Shown piece by piece: positions 28,095 through 42,448 of a stretch of 64,000 nt of DNA. A program made the position numbers and the translations under genes. Source of the stretch: Osedax frankpressi (taxonomy: Eukaryota > Annelida > Polychaeta > Sabellida > Siboglinidae); NCBI GenBank assembly GCA_964035775.1, contig CAXIVS010000254.1, forward strand, positions 1-64,000. The letters run 5' to 3'. A model generated the notes under the pieces. That model made no database searches. It was not told the origin of the DNA and was given only the letters and a program-made list of their open reading frames with translations. How positions within the stretch are numbered: the first letter of the stretch is position 1; every line of letters begins with the position of its first letter.

Positions 28095-28474
28095 AGTTAT
28101 TATATAATATTTATTTAAGTTATAGTTATTTAAGATATATTTATTTAATTTATAGTTATTATATTATAATTATTTAAGTTTTAGTTATTTAAGTTATAGT
28201 TATTATATTATAGCTATTTAAGTGATATTTATTTAAGTTATAGTTATTTAATTAATAGTTATTTAATTTATAGTTATTTAAGTTATAGTTATTTAAGTTA
28301 TAGTTATTAAATTATATTTATTTAAGTTATAGTTATTTAATTTATAGTTATTTAATTTATAGTTATTTAATTTATAGTTATTTAATTTATAGTTATTTAA
28401 TTTATAGTTATTTAATTTATAGTTATTTAATTTATAGTTATTTAATTTATAGTTATTATAGTTATTTAAATTAT
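28095..28474 (+). repeat. I module 7 (8 B copies, late subfamily)
   Basis: Core 28095-28330, B run 28331-28450 (8 copies), tail to 28474. The last core monomer reads AAGTTAT, as in all later modules. It follows an H-B-A-A stretch rather than an F monomer. Confidence 0.92.
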
Positions 28475-29834
28475 AGTTATTTAAGTTATAGTTATTTAAG
28501 TTATAGTTATTTAAGTTATAGTTATTTAAGTTATAGTTATTTAAGTTATAGTTATTTAAGTTATAGTTATTTAAGTTATAATTATTTAAGTTATAGTTAT
28601 TTAAGTTATAGTTATTTAAGTTATAGTTATTTAAGTTATAGTTATTTAATTAATAGTTATTTAAGTTATAGTTATTTAAGTTATAGTTATTTAAGTTATA
28701 GTTATTTAAGTTATAGTTATTTAAGTTATAGTTATTTAAGTTATAGTTATTTAATTTATAGTTATTTAATTTATAGTTATTTAAGTTATAGTTATTTAAG
28801 TTATAGTTATTTAAGTTATAGTTATTTAATTAATAGTAATTTAAGTTATAGTAATTTAAGTTTAGTTATTTAATTTATAGTTATTTAAGTTATAGTTAAT
28901 TAAGTTATCGTTAGTTAAGTTATAGTTATTTAAGTTATAGTTATTAAATTATAGTTATTTAAGTTATAGTTATTTAATTTATAGTTTTTTCATTTATGGT
29001 TATTTAAGTTATAGTTATTTAAGTTATAGTTATTTAAGTTATAGTTATTTAATTAATAGTTATTTAAGTTATAGTTATTTAAGTTATAGTTATTTAAGTT
29101 ATAGTTATTTAAGTTATAGTTATTTAAGTTATAGTTATTTAATTTATAGTTATTTAATTTATAGTTTTTTCATTTATGGTTATTATATTATAGTTATATA
29201 AATTATAGTTATTTAAGTTATAGTTATTTAAGTTATAATTATTTAAGTTATAGTTATTTAAGTTATAGTTATTTAAGTTATAGTTATTTAAGTTATAGTT
29301 ATTTAAGTTATAGTTATTTAAGTTATAGTTATTTAATTAATAGTTATTTAAGTTATAGTTATTTAAGTTATAGTTATTTAAGTTATAGTTATTTAAGTTA
29401 TAGTTATTTAAGTTATAGTTATTTAAGTTATAGTTATTTAATTAATAGTTATTTAAGTTATAGTTATTTAAGTTATAGTTATTTAAGTTATATTTATTTA
29501 AGTTATAGTTATTTAAGTTATAGTTATTTAAGTTATAGTTATTAAATTATAGTTATTTAAGTTATAGTTATTTAATTTATAGTTTTTTCATTTATGGTTA
29601 TTTAAGTTATAGTTATTTAAGTTATAGTTATTTAAGTTATAGTTATTTAAGTTATAGTTATTTAAGTTATAGTTATTTAAGTTATAGTTATTTAATTTAT
29701 AGTTATTTAATTTATAGTTATTTAAGTTATAGTTATTTAAGTTATAGTTATTTAAGTTATAGTTATTTAATTAATAGTAATTTAAGTTTAGTTATTTAAT
29801 TTATAGTTATTTAAGTTATAGTTATTTAAGTTAT

Positions 29835-30169
29835 AGTTATTATATAATATTTATTTAAGTTATAGTTATTTAAGATATATTTATTTAATTTATAGTTATT
29901 ATATTATAATTATTTAAGTTTTAGTTATTTAAGTTATAGTTATTATATTATAGCTATTTAAGTGATATTTATTTAAGTTATAGTTATTTAATTAATAGTT
30001 ATTTAATTTATAGTTATTTAAGTTATAGTTAATTAAGTTATAGTTATTAAATTATATTTATTTAAGTTATAGTTATTTAATTTATAGTTATTTAATTTAT
30101 AGTTATTTAATTTATAGTTATTTAATTTATAGTTATTTAATTTATAGTTATTATAGTTATTTAAATTAT
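29835..30169 (+). repeat. I module 8 (5 B copies, late subfamily)
   Basis: Core 29835-30070, B run 30071-30145 (5 copies), tail to 30169. It has the only core substitution I found besides the subfamily base: a T to A at 30032, making AGTTAATTAAGTTAT. Confidence 0.92.
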
Positions 30170-30797
30170 AGTTATTTAAGTTATAGTTATTTAAGTTATA
30201 GTTATTTAAGTTATAGTTATTTAAGTTATAGTTATTTAAGTTATAGTTATTTAAGTTATAGTTATTTAAGTTATAGTTATTTAAGTTATAGTTATTTAAG
30301 TTATAGTTATTTAAGTTATAGTTATTTAAGTTATAGTTATTTAAGTTATAGTTATTTAAGTTATAGTTATTTAAGTTATAGTTATTTAATTAATAGTTAT
30401 TTAAGTTATAGTTATTTAAGTTATAGTTATTTAAGTTATAGTTATTTAAGTTATAGTTATTTAAGTTATAGTTATTTAAGTTATAGTTATTTAATTTATA
30501 GTTATTTAATTTATAGTTATTTAAGTTATAGTTATTTAAGTTATAGTTATTTAAGTTATAGTTATTTAATTAATAGTAATTTAAGTTATAGTAATTTAAG
30601 TTTAGTTATTTAATTTATAGTTATTTAAGTTATAGTTAATTAAGTTATCGTTAGTTAAGTTATAGTTATTTAAGTTATAGTTATTAAATTATAGTTATTT
30701 AAGTTATAGTTATTTAATTTATAGTTTTTTCATTTATGGTTATTTAAGTTATAGTTATTTAAGTTATAGTTATTTAAGTTATAGTTATTTAATTAAT

Positions 30798-31372
30798 AGT
30801 TATTATATAATATTTATTTAAGTTATAGTTATTTAAGATATATTTATTTAATTTATAGTTATTATATTATAATTATTTAAGTTTTAGTTATTTAAGTTAT
30901 AGTTATTATATTATAGCTATTTAAGTGATATTTATTTAAGTTATAGTTATTTAATTAATAGTTATTTAATTTATAGTTATTTAAGTTATAGTTATTTAAG
31001 TTATAGTTATTAAATTATATTTATTTAAGTTATAGTTATTTAATTTATAGTTATTTAATTTATAGTTATTTAATTTATAGTTATTTAATTTATAGTTATT
31101 TAATTTATAGTTATTTAATTTATAGTTATTTAATTTATAGTTATTTAATTTATAGTTATTTAATTTATAGTTATTTAATTTATAGTTATTTAATTTATAG
31201 TTATTTAATTTATAGTTATTTAATTTATAGTTATTTAATTTATAGTTATTTAATTTATAGTTATTTAATTTATAGTTATTTAATTTATAGTTATTTAATT
31301 TATAGTTATTTAATTTATAGTTATTTAATTTATAGTTATTTAATTTATAGTTATTATAGTTATTTAAATTAT
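30798..31372 (+). repeat. I module 9 (21 B copies, late subfamily, longest run)
   Basis: Core 30798-31033, B run 31034-31348 (21 copies, 315 bp), tail to 31372. The run is the longest in the window although the core carries the late-subfamily AAGTTAT state. It follows F 30723, three A and a C, the same lead-in as modules 19 and 20. Confidence 0.93.
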
Positions 31373-34300
31373 AGTTATTTAAGTTATAGTTATTTAAGTT
31401 ATAGTTATTTAAGTTATAGTTATTTAAGTTATAGTTATTTAAGTTATAGTTATTTAAGTTATAGTTATTTAATTAATAGTAATTTAAGTTATAGTAATTT
31501 AAGTTTAGTTATTTAATTTATAGTTATTTAAGTTATAGTTAATTAAGTTATCGTTAGTAAGTTATAGTTATTTAAGTTATAGTTATTAAATTATAGTTAT
31601 TTAAGTTATAGTTATTTAATTTATAGTTTTTTCATTAATGGTTATTTAAGTTATAGTTATTTAAGTCATAGTTATTTAAGTTATAGTTATTTAAGTTATA
31701 GTTATTTAAGTTATAGTTATTTAAGTTATAGTTATTTAAGTTATAGTTATTTAATTAATAGTTATTTAAGTTATAGTTATTTAAGTTATAGTTATTTAAG
31801 TTATAGTTATTTAAGTTATAGTTATTTAAGTTATAGTTATTTAATTTATAGTTATTTAAGTTATAGTTATTTAAGTTATAGTTATTTAAGTTATAGTTAT
31901 TTAAGTTATAGTTATTTAAGTTATAGTTATTTAAGTTATAGTTATTTAAGTTATAGTTATTTAAGTTATAGTTATTTAAGTTATAGTTATTTAAGTTATA
32001 GTTATTTAAGTTATAGTTATTTAATTTATAGTTATTTAATTTATAGTTATTTAAGTTATAGTTATTTAAGTTATAGTTATTTAAGTTATAGTTATTTAAG
32101 TTATAGTTATTTAATTAATAGTAATTTAAGTTATAGTAATTTAAGTTTAGTTATTTAATTTATAGTTATTTAAGTTATAGTTAATTAAGTTATCGTTAGT
32201 TAAGTTATAGTTATTTAAGTTATAGTTATTAAATTATAGTTATTTAAGTTATAGTTATTTAATTTATAGTTTTTTCATTTATGGTTATTATATTATAGTT
32301 ATATAAATTATAGTTATTTAAGTTATAGTTATTTAAGTTATAGTTATTTAAGTTATAGTTATTTATGTTATAGTTATTTAAGTTATAGTTATTTAATTAA
32401 TAGTTATTTAAGTTATAGTTATTTAAGTTATAGTTATTTAAGTTATAGTTATTTAAGTTATAGTTATTTAAGTTATAGTTATTTAATTAATAGTTATTTA
32501 AGTTATAGTTATTTAAGTTATAGTTATTTAAGTTATAGTTATTTAAGTTATAGTTATTTAAGTTATAGTTATTTAAGTTATAGTTATTTAATTTATAGTT
32601 ATTTAATTTATAGTTATTTAAGTTATAGTTATTTAAGTTATAGTTATTTAAGTTATAGTTATTTAATTAATAGTAATTTAAGTTATAGTAATTTAAGTTT
32701 AGTTATTTAATTTATAGTTATTTAAGTTATAGTTAATTAAGTTATCGTTAGTTAAGTTATAGTTATTTAAGTTATAGTTATTAAATTATAGTTATTTAAG
32801 TTATAGTTATTTAATTTATAGTTTTTTTATTTATGGTTATTTAAGTTATAGTTATTTAAGTTATAGTTATTTAAGTTATAGTTATTTAATTAATAGTTAT
32901 TTAAGTTATAGTTATTTAAGTTATAGTTATTTAAGTTATAGTTATTTAAGTTATAGTTATTTAAGTTATAGTTATTTAAGTTATAGTTATTTAATTTATA
33001 GTTATTTAAGTTATAGTTATTTAAGTTATAGTTATTTAAGTTATAGTTATTTAAGTTATAGTTATTTAAGTTATAGTTATTTAAGTTATAGTTATTTAAG
33101 TTATAGTTATTTAAGTTATAGTTATTTAAGTTATAGTTATTTAATTAATAGTTATTTAAGTTATAGTTATTTAAGTTATAGTTATTTAAGTTATAGTTAT
33201 TTAAGTTATAGTTATTTAAGCTATAGTTATTTAATTTATAGTTATTTAATTTATAGTTATTTAAGTTATAGTTATTTAAGTTATAGTTATTTAAGTTATA
33301 GTTATTTAATTAATAGTAATTTAAGTTATAGTAATTTAAGTTTAGTTATTTAATTTATAGTTATTTAAGTTATAGTTAATTAAGTTATCGTTAGTTAAGT
33401 TATAGTTATTTAAGTTATAGTTATTAAATTATAGTTATTTAAGTTATAGTTATTTAATTTATAGTTTTTTCATTTATGGTTATTATATTATAGTTATATA
33501 AATTATAGTTATTTAAGTTATAGTTATTTAAGTTATAATTATTTAAGTTATAGTTATTTAAGTTATAGTTATTTAAGTTATAGTTATTTAAGTTATAGTT
33601 ATTTAAGTTATAGTTATTTAAGTTATAGTTATTTAATTAATAGTTATTTAAGTTATAGTTATTTAAGTTATAGTTATTTAAGTTATAGTTATTTAAGTTA
33701 TAGTTATTTAAGTTATAGTTATTTAATTAATAGTTATTTAAGTTATAGTTATTTAAGTTATAGTTATTTAAGTTATAGTTATTTAAGTTATAGTTATTTA
33801 AGTTATAGTTATTTAAGTTATAGTTATTTAATTTATAGTTATTTAATTTATAGTTATTTAAGTTATAGTTATTTAATTTATAGTTATTTAAATTATAATT
33901 ATTTAAGTTATAGTTATTTAATTAATAGTAATTTAAGTTATAGTAATTTAAGTTTAGTTATTTAATTTATAGTTATTTAAGTTATAGTTAATTAAGTTAT
34001 CATTAGTTAAGTTATAGTTATTTAAGTTATAGTTATTAAATTATAGTTATTTAAGTTATAGTTATTTAATTTATAGTGTTTTCATTTATAGTTATTTAAG
34101 TTATATTTATTTAAGTTATAGTTATTTAAGTTATAGTTATTTAATTAATAGTTATTTAAGTTATAGTTATTTAAGTTATAGTTATTTAAGTTATAGTTAT
34201 TTAAATTATAGTTATTTAAGTTATAGTTATTTAATTTATAGTTATTTAAGTTATAGTTATTTAAGTTATAGTTATTTAAGTTATAGTTATTTAAGTTATA

Positions 34301-35373
34301 GTTATTTAAGTTATAGTTATTTAAGTTATAGTTATTTAAGTAATAGTTATTTAATTAATAGTTATTTAAGTTATAGTTATTTAAGTTATAGTTATTTAAG
34401 TTATAGTTATTTAAGTTATAGTTATTTAAGTTATAGTTATTTAATTTATAGTTATTTAATTTATAGTTATTTAAGTTATAGTTATTTAAGTTATAGTTAT
34501 TTAAGTTATAGTTATTTAAGTTATAGTTATTTAATTAATAGTAATTTAAGTTATAGTAATTTAAGTTTAGTTATTTAATTTATAGTTATTTAAGTTATAG
34601 TTAATTAAGTTATCGTTAGTTAAGTTATAGTTATTTAAGTTATAGTTATTAAATTATAGTTATTTAAGTTATAGTTATTTAATTTATAGTTTTTTCATTT
34701 ATGGTTATTATATTATAGTTATATAAATTATAGATATTTAAGTTATAGTTATTTAAGTTATATTTATTTAAGTTATAGTTATTTAAGTTATAGTTATTTA
34801 ATTTATAGTTATTTAAGTTATAGTTATTTAAGTTATAGATATTTAATTTATAGTTATTTAATTTATAGTTATTTAAGTTATAGTTTTTTAAGTTATAGTT
34901 ATTTAAGTTATAGTTATTTAAGTTATAGTTATTTAATTAATAGTAATTTAAGTTATAGTAATTTAAGTTTAGTTATTTAATTTATAGTTATTTAAGTTAT
35001 AGTTAATTAAGTTATCGTTAGTTAAGTTATAGTTATTTAAGTTATAGTTATTAAATTATAGTTATTTAAGTTATAGTTATTTAATTTATAGTTTTTTCAT
35101 TTATGGTTATTTAAGTTATAGTTATTTAAGTTATAGTTATTTAAGTTATAGTTATTTAAGTTATAGTTATTTAAGTTATAGTTATTTAAGTTATAGCTAT
35201 TTAATTTATAGTTATTTAATTTATAGTTATTTAAGTTATAGTTATTTAAGTTATAGTTATTTAAGTTATAGTTATTTAAGTTATAGTTATTTAATTAATA
35301 GTAATTTAAGTTTAGTTATTTAATTTATAGTTATTTAAGTTATAGTTATTTAAGTTATAGTTATTTAAGTTAT

Positions 35374-35678
35374 AGTTATTATATAATATTTATTTAAGTT
35401 ATAGTTATTTAAGATATATTTATTTAATTTATAGTTATTATATTATAATTATTTAAGTTTTAGTTATTTAAGTTATAGTTATTATATTATAGCTATTTAA
35501 GTGATATTTATTTAAGTTATAGTTATTTAATTAATAGTTATTTAATTTATAGTTATTTAAGTTATAGTTATTTAAGTTATAGTTATTAAATTATATTTAT
35601 TTAAGTTATAGTTATTTAATTTATAGTTATTTAATTTATAGTTATTTAATTTATAGTTATTATAGTTATTTAAATTAT
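35374..35678 (+). repeat. I module 10 (3 B copies, late subfamily, shortest run)
   Basis: Core 35374-35609, B run 35610-35654 (3 copies), tail to 35678. This is the shortest B run attached to a complete core. Confidence 0.92.
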
Positions 35679-37172
35679 AGTTATTTAAGTTATAGTTATT
35701 TAAGTTATAGTTATTTAAGTTATAGTTATTTAAGTTATAGTTATTTAAGTTATAGTTATTTAAGTTATAGTTATTTAAGTTATAGTTATTTAAGTTATAG
35801 TTATTTAAGTTATAGTTATTTAAGTTATAGTTATTTAAGTTATAGTTATTTAATTAATAGTTATTTAAGTTATAGTTATTTAAGTTATAGTTATTTAAGT
35901 TATAGTTATTTAAGTTATAGTTATTTAAGTTATAGTTATTTAAGTTATAGTTATTTAATTTATAGTTATTTAATTTATAGTTATTTAAGTTATAGTTATT
36001 TAAGTTATAGTTATTTAAGTTATAGTTATTTAATTTATAGTTATTTAATTTATAGTTATTTAAGTTATAGTTATTTAAGTTATAGTTATTTAAGTTATAG
36101 TTATTTAATTAATAGTAATTTAAGTTATAGTAATTTAAGTTTAGTTATTTAATTTATAGTTATTTAAGTTATAGTTAATTAAGTTATAGTTATTTAATTA
36201 ATAGTAATTTAAGTTATAGTAATTTAAGTTTAGTTATTTAATTTATAGTTATTTAAGTTATAGTTAATTAAGTTATCGTTAGTTAAGTTATAGTTATTTA
36301 AGTTATAGTTATTAAATTATAGTTATTTAAGTTATAGTTATTTAATTTATAGTTTTTTCATTTATGGTTATTTAAGTTATAGTTATTTAAGTTATAGTTA
36401 TTTAAGTTATAGTTATTTAATTAATAGTTATTTAAGTTATAGTTATTTAAGTTATAGTTATTTAAGTTATAGTTATTTAAGTTATAGTTATTTAAGTTAT
36501 AGTTATTTAATTTATAGTTATTTAATTTATAGTTTTTTCATTTATGGTTATTATATTATAGTTATATAAATTATAGTTATTTAAGTTATAGTTATTTAAG
36601 TTATAGTTATTTAAGTTATAGTTATTTAAGTTATAGTTATTTAAGTTATAGTTATTTAAGTTATAGTTATTTAATTAATAGTTATTTAAGTTATAGTTAT
36701 TTAAGTTATAGTTATTTAAGTTATAGTTATTTAAGTTATAGTTATTTAAGTTATAGTTATTTAAGTTATAGTTATTTAATTAATAGTTATTTAAGTTATA
36801 GTTATTTAAGTTATAGTTATTTAAGTTATATTTATTTAAGTTATAGTTATTTAAGTTATAGTTATTTAAGTTATAGTTATTAAATTATAGTTATTTAAGT
36901 TATAGTTATTTAATTTATAGTTTTTTCATTTATGGTTATTTAAGTTATAGTTATTTAAGTTATAGTTATTTAAGTTATAGTTATTTAAGTTATAGTTATT
37001 TAAGTTATAGTTATTTAAGTTATAGTTATTTAATTTATAGTTATTTAATTTATAGTTATTTAAGTTATAGTTATTTAAGTTATAGTTATTTAAGTTATAG
37101 TTATTTAAGTTATAGTTATTTAATTAATAGTAATTTAAGTTTAGTTATTTAATTTATAGTTATTTAAGTTAT

Positions 37173-37507
37173 AGTTATTATATAATATTTATTTAAGTTA
37201 TAGTTATTTAAGATATATTTATTTAATTTATAGTTATTATATTATAATTATTTAAGTTTTAGTTATTTAAGTTATAGTTATTATATTATAGCTATTTAAG
37301 TGATATTTATTTAAGTTATAGTTATTTAATTAATAGTTATTTAATTTATAGTTATTTAAGTTATAGTTATTTAAGTTATAGTTATTAAATTATATTTATT
37401 TAAGTTATAGTTATTTAATTTATAGTTATTTAATTTATAGTTATTTAATTTATAGTTATTTAATTTATAGTTATTTAATTTATAGTTATTATAGTTATTT
37501 AAATTAT
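37173..37507 (+). repeat. I module 11 (5 B copies, late subfamily)
   Basis: Core 37173-37408, B run 37409-37483 (5 copies), tail to 37507. The partner in the next super-unit copy is module 15 at 8345 bp. Directly downstream the first copy lacks 506 bp relative to the second. Confidence 0.92.
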
Positions 37508-40500
37508 AGTTATTTAAGTTATAGTTATTTAAGTTATAGTTATTTAAGTTATAGTTATTTAAGTTATAGTTATTTAAGTTATAGTTATTTAAGTTATAGT
37601 TATTTAAGTTATAGTTATTTAAGTTATAGTTATTTAAGTTATAGTTATTTAAGTTATAGTTATTTAAGTTATAGTTATTTAATTAATAGTTATTTAAGTT
37701 ATAGTTAATTAAGTTATAGTTATTTAAGTTATAGTTATTTAAGTTATAGTTATTAAATTATAGTTATTTAAGTTATAGTAATTTAAGTTTAGTTATTTAA
37801 TTTATAGTTATTTAAGTTATAGTTAATTAAGTTTTCGTTAGTTAAGTTATAGTTATTTAAGTTATAGTTATTTAATTTATAGTTTTTTCATTTATGGTTA
37901 TTTAAGTTATAGTTATTTAAGTTATAGTTATTTAAGTTATAGTTATTTAATTAATAGTTATTTAAGTTATAGTTATTTAAGTTATAGTTATTTAAGTTAT
38001 AGTTATTTAAGTTATAGTTATTTAAGTTATAGTTATTTAATTTATAGTTATTTAAGTTATAGTTATTTAAGTTATAGTTATTTAAGTTATAGTTATTTAA
38101 GTTATAGTTATTTAAGTTATAGTTATTTAAGTTATAGTTATTTAAGTTATAGTTATTTAAGTTATAGTTATTTAAGTTATAGTTATTTAATTAATAGTTA
38201 TTTAAGTTATAGTTATTTAAGTTATAGTTATTTAAGTTATAGTTATTTAAGTTATAGTTATTTAAGTTATAGTTATTTAATTTATAGTTATTTAATTTAT
38301 AGTTATTTAAGTTATAGTTATTTAAGTTATAGTTATTTAAGTTATAGTTATTTAATTAATAGTAATTTAAGTTATAGTAATTTAAGTTTAGTTATTTAAT
38401 TTATAGTTATTTAAGTTATAGTTAATTAAGTTATCGTTAGTTAAGTTATAGTTATTTAAGTTATAGTTATTAAATTATAGTTATTTAAGTTATAGTTATT
38501 TAATTTATAGTTTTTTCATTTATGGTTATTATATTATAGTTATATAAATTATAGTTATTTAAGTTATAGTTATTTAAGTTATAATTATTTAAGTTATAGT
38601 TATTTAAGTTATAGTTATTTAAGTTATAGTTATTTAAGTTATAGTTATTTAAGTTATAGTTATTTAAGTTATAGTTATTTAATTAATAGTTATTTAAGTT
38701 ATAGTTATTTAAGTTATAGTTATTTAAGTTATAGTTATTTAAGTTATAGTTATTTAAGTTATAGTTATTTAATTAATAGTTATTTAAGTTATAGTTATTT
38801 AAGTTATAGTTATTTAAGTTATAGTTATTTAAGTTATAGTTATTTAAGTTATAGTTATTTAATTTATAGTTATTTAATTTATAGTTATTTAAGTTATAGT
38901 TATTTAATTTATAGTTATTTAAGTTATAGTTATTTAAGTTATAGTTATTTAATTAATAGTAATTTAAGTTATAGTAATTTAAGTTTAGTTATTTAATTTA
39001 TAGTTATTTAAGTTATAGTTAATTAAGTTATCATTAGTTAAGTTATAGTTATTTAAGTTATAGTTATTAAATTATAGTTATTTAAGTTATAGTTATTTAA
39101 TTTATAGTTTTTTCATTTATAGTTATTTAAGTTATATTTATTTAAGTTATAGTTATTTAAGTTATAGTTATTTAATTAATAGTTATTTAAGTTATAGTTA
39201 TTTAAGTTATAGTTATTTAAGTTATAGTTATTTAAATTATAGTTATTTAAGTTATAGTTATTTAATTTATAGTTATTTAAGTTATAGTTATTTAAGTTAT
39301 AGTTATTTAAGTTATAGTTATTTAATTTATAGTTATTTAATTTATAGTTATTTAAGTTATAGTTATTTAAGTTATAGTTATTTAAGTTATAGTTATTTAA
39401 TTAATAGTAATTTAAGTTATAGTAATTTAAGTTTAGTTATTTAATTTATAGTTATTTAAGTTATAGTTAATTAAGTTATAGTTATTTAATTAATAGTAAT
39501 TTAAGTTATAGTAATTTAAGTTTAGTTATTTAATTTATAGTTATTTAAGTTATAGTTATTTAAGTTATAGTTATTTAATTAATAGTAATTTAAGTTATAG
39601 TAATTTAAGTTTAGTTATTTAATTTATAGTTATTTAAGTTATAGTTAATTAAGTTATCATTAGTTAAGTTATAGTTATTTAAGTTATAGTTATTAAATTA
39701 TAGTTATTTAAGTTATAGTTATTTAATTTATAGTTTTTTCATTTATAGTTATTTAAGTTATATTTATTTAAGTTATAGTTATTTAAGTTATAGTTATTTA
39801 ATTAATAGTTATTTAAGTTATAGTTATTTAAGTTATAGTTATTTAAGTTATAGTTATTTAAATTATAGTTATTTAAGTTATAGTTATTTAATTTATAGTT
39901 ATTTAAGTTATAGTTATTTAAGTTATAGTTATTTAAGTTATAGTTATTTAATTTATAGTTATTTAATTTATAGTTATTTAAGTTATAGTTATTTAAGTTA
40001 TAGTTATTTAAGTTATAGTTATTTAATTAATAGTAATTTAAGTTATAGTAATTTAAGTTTAGTTATTTAATTTATAGTTATTTAAGTTATAGTTAATTAA
40101 GTTATAGTTATTTAATTAATAGTAATTTAAGTTATAGTAATTTAAGTTTAGTTATTTAATTTATAGTTATTTAAGTTATAGTTAATTAAGTTATCGTTAG
40201 TTAAGTTATAGTTATTTAAGTTATAGTTATTAAATTATAGTTATTTAAGTTATAGTTATTTAATTTATAGTTTTTTCATTTATGGTTATTTAAGTTATAG
40301 TTATTTAAGTTATAGTTATTTAAGTTATAGTTATTTAATTAATAGTTATTTAAGTTATAGTTATTTAAGTTATAGTTATTTAAGTTATAGTTATTTAAGT
40401 TATAGTTATTTAAGTTATAGTTATTTAATTTATAGTTATTTAATTTATAGTTTTTTCATTTATGGTTATTATATTATAGTTATATAAATTATAGTTATTT

Positions 40501-41150
40501 AAGTTATAGTTATTTAAGTTATAATTATTTAAGTTATAGTTATTTAAGTTATAGTTATTTAAGTTATAGTTATTTAAGTTATAGTTATTTAAGTTATAGT
40601 TATTTAAGTTATAGTTATTTAAGTTATAGTTATTTAATTAATAGTTATTTAAGTTATAGTTATTTAAGTTATAGTTATTTAAGTTATAGTTATTTAAGTT
40701 ATAGTTATTTAAGTTATAGTTATTTAATTAATAGTTATTTAAGTTATAGTTATTTAAGTTATAGTTATTTAAGTTATATTTATTTAAGTTATAGTTATTT
40801 AAGTTATAGTTATTTAAGTTATAGTTATTAAATTATAGTTATTTAAGTTATAGTTATTTAATTTATAGTTTTTTCATTTATGGTTATTTAAGTTATAGTT
40901 ATTTAAGTTATAGTTATTTAAGTTATAGTTATTTAAGTTATAGTTATTTAAGTTATAGTTATTTAAGTTATAGTTATTTAAGTTATAGTTATTTAATTTA
41001 TAGTTATTTAATTTATAGTTATTTAAGTTATAGTTATTTAAGTTATAGTTATTTAAGTTATAGTTATTTAAGTAATAGTTATTTAATTAATAGTAATTTA
41101 AGTTTAGTTATTTAATTTATAGTTATTTAAGTTATAGTTATTTAAGTTAT

Positions 41151-41485
41151 AGTTATTATATAATATTTATTTAAGTTATAGTTATTTAAGATATATTTAT
41201 TTAATTTATAGTTATTATATTATAATTATTTAAGTTTTAGTTATTTAAGTTATAGTTATTATATTATAGCTATTTAAGTGATATTTATTTAAGTTATAGT
41301 TATTTAATTAATAGTTATTTAATTTATAGTTATTTAAGTTATAGTTATTTAAGTTATAGTTATTAAATTATATTTATTTAAGTTATAGTTATTTAATTTA
41401 TAGTTATTTAATTTATAGTTATTTAATTTATAGTTATTTAATTTATAGTTATTTAATTTATAGTTATTATAGTTATTTAAATTAT
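41151..41485 (+). repeat. I module 12 (5 B copies, late subfamily)
   Basis: Core 41151-41386, B run 41387-41461 (5 copies), tail to 41485. Partner is module 16 at 8851 bp, with the same B count. Confidence 0.92.
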
Positions 41486-42113
41486 AGTTATTTAAGTTAT
41501 AGTTATTTAAGTTATAGTTATTTAAGTTATAGTTATTTAAGTTATAGTTATTTAAGTTATAGTTATTTAAGTTATAGTTATTTAAGTTATAGTTATTTAA
41601 GTTATAGTTATTTAAGTTATAGTTATTTAAGTTATAGTTATTTAAGTTATAGTTATTTAAGTTATAGTTATTTAAGTTATAGTTATTTAATTAATAGTTA
41701 TTTAAGTTATAGTTAATTAAGTTATCGTTAGTTAAGTTATAGTTATTTAAGTTATAGTTATTAAATTATAGTTATTTAAGTTATAGTTATTTAATTTATA
41801 GTTTTTTCATTTATGGTTATTTAAGTTATAGTTATTTAAGTTATAGTTATTTAAGTTATAGTTATTTAAGTTATAGTTATTTAAGTTATAGTTATTTAAG
41901 TTATAGTTATTTAAGTTATAGTTATTTAATTTATAGTTATTTAATTTATAGTTATTTAAGTTATAGTTATTTAAGTTATAGTTATTTAAGTTATAGTTAT
42001 TTAAGTTATAGTTATTTAATTAATAGTAATTTAAGTTTAATTATTTAATTTATAGTTATTTAAGTTATAGTTATTTAAGTTATAGTTATTTAAGTTATAG
42101 TTATTTAAGTTAT

Positions 42114-42448
42114 AGTTATTATATAATATTTATTTAAGTTATAGTTATTTAAGATATATTTATTTAATTTATAGTTATTATATTATAATTATTTAAGTTT
42201 TAGTTATTTAAGTTATAGTTATTATATTATAGCTATTTAAGTGATATTTATTTAAGTTATAGTTATTTAATTAATAGTTATTTAATTTATAGTTATTTAA
42301 GTTATAGTTATTTAAGTTATAGTTATTAAATTATATTTATTTAAGTTATAGTTATTTAATTTATAGTTATTTAATTTATAGTTATTTAATTTATAGTTAT
42401 TTAATTTATAGTTATTTAATTTATAGTTATTATAGTTATTTAAATTAT
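42114..42448 (+). repeat. I module 13 (5 B copies, late subfamily)
   Basis: Core 42114-42349, B run 42350-42424 (5 copies), tail to 42448. Partner is module 17 at 8866 bp. Both follow an H monomer with the rare AGTTTAATT change. Confidence 0.92.

Larger units (their letters stand above)
5397..34851 (+). repeat. J modules (120 bp; six full copies, one partial)
   Basis: J starts with AGATATTTAAGTTAT directly after the G pair, includes an ATTTATTTAAGTTAT monomer and ends with AGATATTTAATTTAT, eight monomers in all. Copies: 5397-5516, 6723-6842, 10726-10845, 18548-18667, 27423-27542, 34732-34851; the 3' half of another is at 1-60. The copies at 5.4 and 6.7 kb run on into A-D, as does the partial one; the other four run on into B, an A run, C and H. 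No J occurs after 34.9 kb. Confidence 0.9.
24482..36933 (+). repeat. About 7.3-kb super-unit, two diverged tandem copies
   Basis: F 24482 and 31625 share the CATTAAT ending (offset 7143). Offsets then step to 7218 (25050/32268), 7233 (25587/32820), 7309 (26154/33463, 26766/34075, 27379/34688, 27781/35090), 7368 (28983/36351, 29163/36531) and 7338 (29581/36919). J modules at 27423 and 34732, a rare AAGTAAT monomer near 27,030 and 34,340, and the D(CA) alleles near 26,693 and 34,001 all agree with 7309 or about that. Copies differ mainly by whole monomers and by a duplicated D-E segment near 26.0 kb present only in the first copy. Confidence 0.85.
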
